Of a DNA stretch of 5,584 nt, positions 4,593 to 5,584 are shown piece after piece (position 1 is the stretch's first letter; each line of letters begins with the position of its first letter). The stretch spans positions 1-5,584 of the forward strand of contig ONTY01000206.1 of the NCBI GenBank assembly GCA_900320815.1, given 5' to 3'. Made by a program: the position numbers and the translations under genes. The notes under the pieces are model-generated. The model saw nothing but the letters and a program-made list of their open reading frames with translations, searched no databases and was not told the DNA's origin. Origin of the DNA: an uncultured Pseudomonadota bacterium. GTDB taxonomy: Bacteria > Pseudomonadota > Gammaproteobacteria > Burkholderiales > Burkholderiaceae_C.

Positions 4593-5584
4593 CCCTGACT
4601 TGCCTCTTGATTGACGGCTACGGACGCTTTTTCAATATGGTACCTTCCTGTTTCCGAATTAGAGCCTCCTCTTCTAAGCCGAATGAGGCGCCCGAAGCCT
4701 TCCAGGATGTCGTGCTCCTTATGGGCAGCGAAGGCGATAAGTTGCACACCAATTGCTTCTGCCAGAAGTCGTTGCGCCTCAACCATCGCATAGGTTTGCA
4801 CCTTGGCAAACGGGTTATCTAGGAAGAGCGGTCCGCCGGCGCTGCCCGCAACAGCACCTCTTACTTCAGCGCGTATACCTGAGAGGATCAGATACAGGAA
4901 CATGGCGAAGACAGCACTCTGACCGCCAGACCCCTTGAAATTGTCGATGGGCTGGTACTGGTCATCCTCGTTGGGTTCCATCTTGAGCACCTGTAGCCCT
5001 AGTGTGTCTCGGCCACCAAAGCGGCGCAGGCACTGCGCGACAATAGCAGCACCTGTCTTGGGCGACTCGATTCCCGCAAATACATCATCAAGGTATCGGT
5101 TCACGTGCTCGCTTCTCATCTCCGCAGGCACACGCCCCAATGCAACCTTCATCTTCAGCACGGGTTTGCCTGCAACATAGCTGGCACCTGGGGGCATCTT
5201 CTGCGCGCATGCACGCGCGAGAATGGAAATGCCTTCCTGCGCAAGGTCATACACTTCCTTGGCGCATTTCTGAAACTCAGGGGCAAGCTGCTCCAGCTCG
5301 CGCCGTGTAGCCCCGATGCAGTTTGCTATAGTCTCCGCAAGCAGTTTGCGCCTTGCACAAGCGTCATTGAATTCAAGTCCCGCGATGTTGCTGGACAACT
5401 CTGGCTCCGCGCTCTTGAAATTTTCCCCCACAACCATCTGTGAAACAGCGCTAAATGCGCGGGAGGCGTCCGCGACGGCTTTTTCGTTTGCCTGCCGCAG
5501 TTCTTCCACATCGTTACAAAGCCCTTGACACAATTCATCAACATCCCCGTCGATTTCTACCAATTCAACGTCCGGAAGAATGCC
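4589..5584 (-). CDS. SMC-like ATPase, C-terminal part (JetC-like), runs off the window
   Basis: An open frame of 331 residues enters from the right edge; the N-terminus, with Walker A and most of the coiled coil, lies beyond 5584. The TTG at 5561-5563 is an internal codon, not the start. The first 120 visible residues are charged helices compatible with the descending coiled coil. The head follows: an ABC signature FKGSGGQSAVFAMFLYL (GSGGQS at 4916-4933), a Walker B segment GGPLFLDNPFAK (Asp-Asn at 4814-4819), and a beta strand IGVQLIAFAAHKEHD with a histidine that could be the switch residue. The order signature, Walker B, switch is that of SMC/Rad50/MukB-type heads. The usual catalytic Glu after the Walker B Asp is Asn here. 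With the downstream Toprim gene in a 4-base overlap, a JetC-like motor role in plasmid or phage defence is the best inference. A RecN-like or other SMC-related protein is possible. Confidence 0.75.
   Translation of the reverse strand, partial: GILPDVELVEIDGDVDELCQGLCNDVEELRQANEKAVADASRAFSAVSQMVVGENFKSAEPELSSNIAGLEFNDACARRKLLAETIANCIGATRRELEQLAPEFQKCAKEVYDLAQEGISILARACAQKMPPGASYVAGKPVLKMKVALGRVPAEMRSEHVNRYLDDVFAGIESPKTGAAIVAQCLRRFGGRDTLGLQVLKMEPNEDDQYQPIDNFKGSGGQSAVFAMFLYLILSGIRAEVRGAVAGSAGGPLFLDNPFAKVQTYAMVEAQRLLAEAIGVQLIAFAAHKEHDILEGFGRLIRLRRGGSNSETGRYHIEKASVAVNQEASQG

Noticed and set aside
5561..5563. TTG as the start of the SMC-like gene
   Set aside because: The frame stays open to the window edge at 5584, and the visible 331 residues lack Walker A and the first coiled-coil arm, so the true start is further right.

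Overview
The window looks like a chromosomal stretch of a GC-rich proteobacterium. A beta-proteobacterium of the Burkholderiales/Comamonadaceae kind fits the HpnC-type squalene synthase remnant and the alanine/leucine-rich MFS protein, but this is inference from family resemblance only. It has two parts. The left part (1 to about 3360) is GC-rich, resident-looking DNA with one intact gene and two damaged ones. The right part (about 3370 to 5584) is clearly lower in GC and carries two tightly coupled genes of an SMC/Toprim (Wadjet-like) defence module.

Layout: (1) 29-1258 (+), an intact MFS efflux-type transporter with a strong Shine-Dalgarno. (2) 1259-1408, a short region between convergent genes with two perfect hairpins and a 10-bp palindrome. 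(3) 1409-2219 (-), an hpnC (hopanoid/squalene biosynthesis) pseudogene, whose two frames join across an apparent internal deletion of about 70 bp. (4) 2220-2297, a leader with a hairpin that covers the hpnC ribosome binding site. (5) 2298-3356 (-), the C-terminal part of a membrane GT-C (family 39-like) glycosyltransferase fused to an ankyrin-repeat tail; the N-terminal catalytic part is missing. (6) 3357-3557, an AT-richer junction with several inverted repeats and a perfect TTGACA, but no gene. (7) 3558-4592 (-), a JetD-like Toprim nuclease subunit. (8) 4589-5584 (-), the C-terminal ATPase half of an SMC-like protein that runs off the right edge.

The SMC-like gene and the jetD-like gene share an ATGA overlap (stop of the first, start of the second), so they are translationally coupled. 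By analogy with Wadjet/MksBEFG systems, the SMC-type ATPase would sense or extrude foreign (often circular) DNA and the Toprim subunit would cleave it. Kleisin-like and winged-helix partners would be expected upstream, beyond position 5584. The ATPase has LFLDNPF at its Walker B instead of the usual hhhhDE, so this may be a divergent branch rather than a standard JetABCD. The simplest story is that the defence module, or a larger island carrying it, came to lie next to and disrupted the glycosyltransferase-ankyrin gene, while the neighbouring hpnC decayed separately. No RNA genes, CRISPR arrays or complete insertion sequences were seen.
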